Part shown: positions 63,001-64,000 of the stretch, one piece after another | Layout: every line of letters begins with the position of its first letter | Position numbering within the stretch: the stretch's first letter is position 1 | Assembly (NCBI GenBank): GCA_013396525.1 | Contig: VWYX01000778.1 | Coordinates: forward strand, 64,109 to 128,108 | DNA from: Chaetorhynchus papuensis | Lineage: Eukaryota; Chordata; Aves; Passeriformes; Rhipiduridae | Reading direction: 5' to 3' | DNA length: 64,000 bases | Position numbers and translations under genes: made by a program | Notes under the pieces: generated by a model | The model's input: the letters and a program-made list of their open reading frames with translations, nothing else | Told to the model about the DNA's origin: nothing | Databases searched by the model: none

Positions 63001-64000
63001 AAGGAAAGTCTTGTTTCCTCGTTTGTCTGTTGTTCGTGTCTTTTGTCAAGTAAGGAGAAGATAAAGGTTATAAAACCTTGATAATAATCTTCCAAAAGCC
63101 ATTTGATAACTCAAAACCACTATAAAATAACACTACACAGTTATTTGTGAGTGATATGAGAACAGTTGTTATTCATAACTGCAAATTGCATGCAAATGAG
63201 GGAACTAAGTGCAGAAGTACTTTGGTTAAATCTGGATTGCTTTTCAGGAATCGGTTAATATGCAACTAAGGTAATGTGCGCATCTGAAACCAAGCTATAT
63301 CCCTAGGCATTTTCTTTCAAAGAACTATCAAAAGCATAGTGACATGGGCTGTAATATTCATGACAATACAGATTATAGTATAATGCAGTTTTTTAAAATA
63401 GAACATTTCATAACCCAACTAGAGAGAAAGAAATATGCACCTATTTAAAGATACTTTAGGCCCTGAAAATGATTCTGCTATTTAGCAAGCTGGTACTTTT
63501 CAGTTGTGCTTTAAAGTACAGAGCAAATATAATTAGAAATATAAATGAAAATTTTCCTTTGTTAAGAAAATTGCTACAGTATTTAATTACATTACAGCTT
63601 ACAAAATCCTGTTTAGAGCATCCAAGTTTTCCCTTTCTGAACTTCTCCCAGAGCACTGATCTCAGTAGAGTTCTACTCAGCTTTATTATTAAGCTGTTGA
63701 AATTTTAGATTTCTCTAGTTTTTGCGCAGGAATTAAGTTTGCCCTAACAACCTTCTGTCTTTTAATTGTCTTCATGTATGATGGAGTATTATAAATCCCT
63801 ATGAAATCAGTATCTTGATAACAATGTAAGTTTTTAGCATAGTTGCCACCATTTGAAGCAGTACATGATGTCTGTGTAGTGTGTTGTGCATCCTGTATGT
63901 TGGAGGGTTTTTTTAAAAATTGTTATAGTTCTGCAGTATGGCACAAATTATGTTGAAATTCTGTGCAATAGCTTCATGCATATTTATAAATATGTTTATG
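57067..64000. other. Unique AT-rich DNA, no gene or interspersed repeat recognised
   Basis: Almost 7 kb without a CR1 or LTR match. The stretch 57067-57370 is less AT-rich than the rest and has no low-complexity character. Open frames up to 116 codons (58417-58767, 59688-59993 on the minus strand, 59163-59372 without ATG) have no motif. ATT-type interruptions occur at 58018-58042, a G/T-rich tract at 61053-61109 and an A-run at 61949-61961. Confidence 0.5.
61053..61109. repeat. G/T-rich low-complexity tract
   Basis: Plus strand almost all T and G (GGTTG, TTTTGGGG, GGTTTTGG units), like the tract at 47976-48101. Confidence 0.8.

Noticed and set aside
1..64000. Prokaryotic-type systems (operons, CRISPR arrays, defence islands)
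   Set aside because: The composition, CR1 LINEs, avian LTRs and lack of dense coding show vertebrate nuclear DNA; no spaced direct repeats of CRISPR type were seen.

Overview
The window looks like gene-poor nuclear DNA from a bird, probably a neoavian bird. It is AT-rich throughout, roughly one third G+C by eye. It has no dense tiling of long open frames, and its interspersed repeats are the ones typical of avian genomes: many 5'-truncated CR1 LINEs plus fragments of avian ERVL-type LTRs. Two assembly gaps (5143-5182 and 51609-51761) lie on simple repeats, and a single N at 16609 sits at the abrupt edge of a CR1. No tRNA, rRNA, CRISPR array or operon-like arrangement was seen. I found no exon of a recognisable protein-coding gene, so this is either intergenic desert or the interior of a very large intron.

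Layout. 1-9.7 kb: mostly unique AT-rich DNA, one CR1 3' end (628-1033, minus) and a gapped ATT microsatellite. 9.7-11.4 kb: a decayed CR1 on the minus strand, the 5' tip of an avian LTR (10959-11048) and a strongly A/C-biased low-complexity tract. 16.3-16.6 kb: CR1 3' end (minus). 20.4-21.6 kb: an old CR1 (minus) keeping reverse transcriptase remnants. 24.2 kb: weak CR1 3' end. 25.6-26.0 kb: an unclassified GC-rich block. 29.05-29.4 kb: a piece of an avian LTR (plus). 32.6-33.5 kb: a good CR1 ORF2 fragment (plus), followed by a much older CR1 tail (33950-34140, minus). 37.6 kb: the terminal part of the same kind of LTR (minus). 39.5 kb: CR1 (minus). 44.8-46.1 kb: the best-preserved CR1 (plus), with a 247-codon open frame covering the reverse transcriptase core and a recognisable 3' tail, interrupted by about 230 bp of unexplained DNA. 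47.0-47.3 kb: old CR1 (plus). 51.6 kb: a long AAAAG microsatellite with a gap. 51.8-64 kb: almost repeat-free, with a few splice-site-flanked noncoding exon candidates.

The genes do not work together in any system here. The only coding sequence I can name is dead retrotransposon sequence. The value of the window is in its repeat layers (old, intermediate and younger CR1, LTR fragments), a perfect 15-bp-stem hairpin at 41675-41716, a 49-bp tandem duplication at 35336-35433, and several unclassified blocks that would repay a search. I did not find a convincing new biological system.
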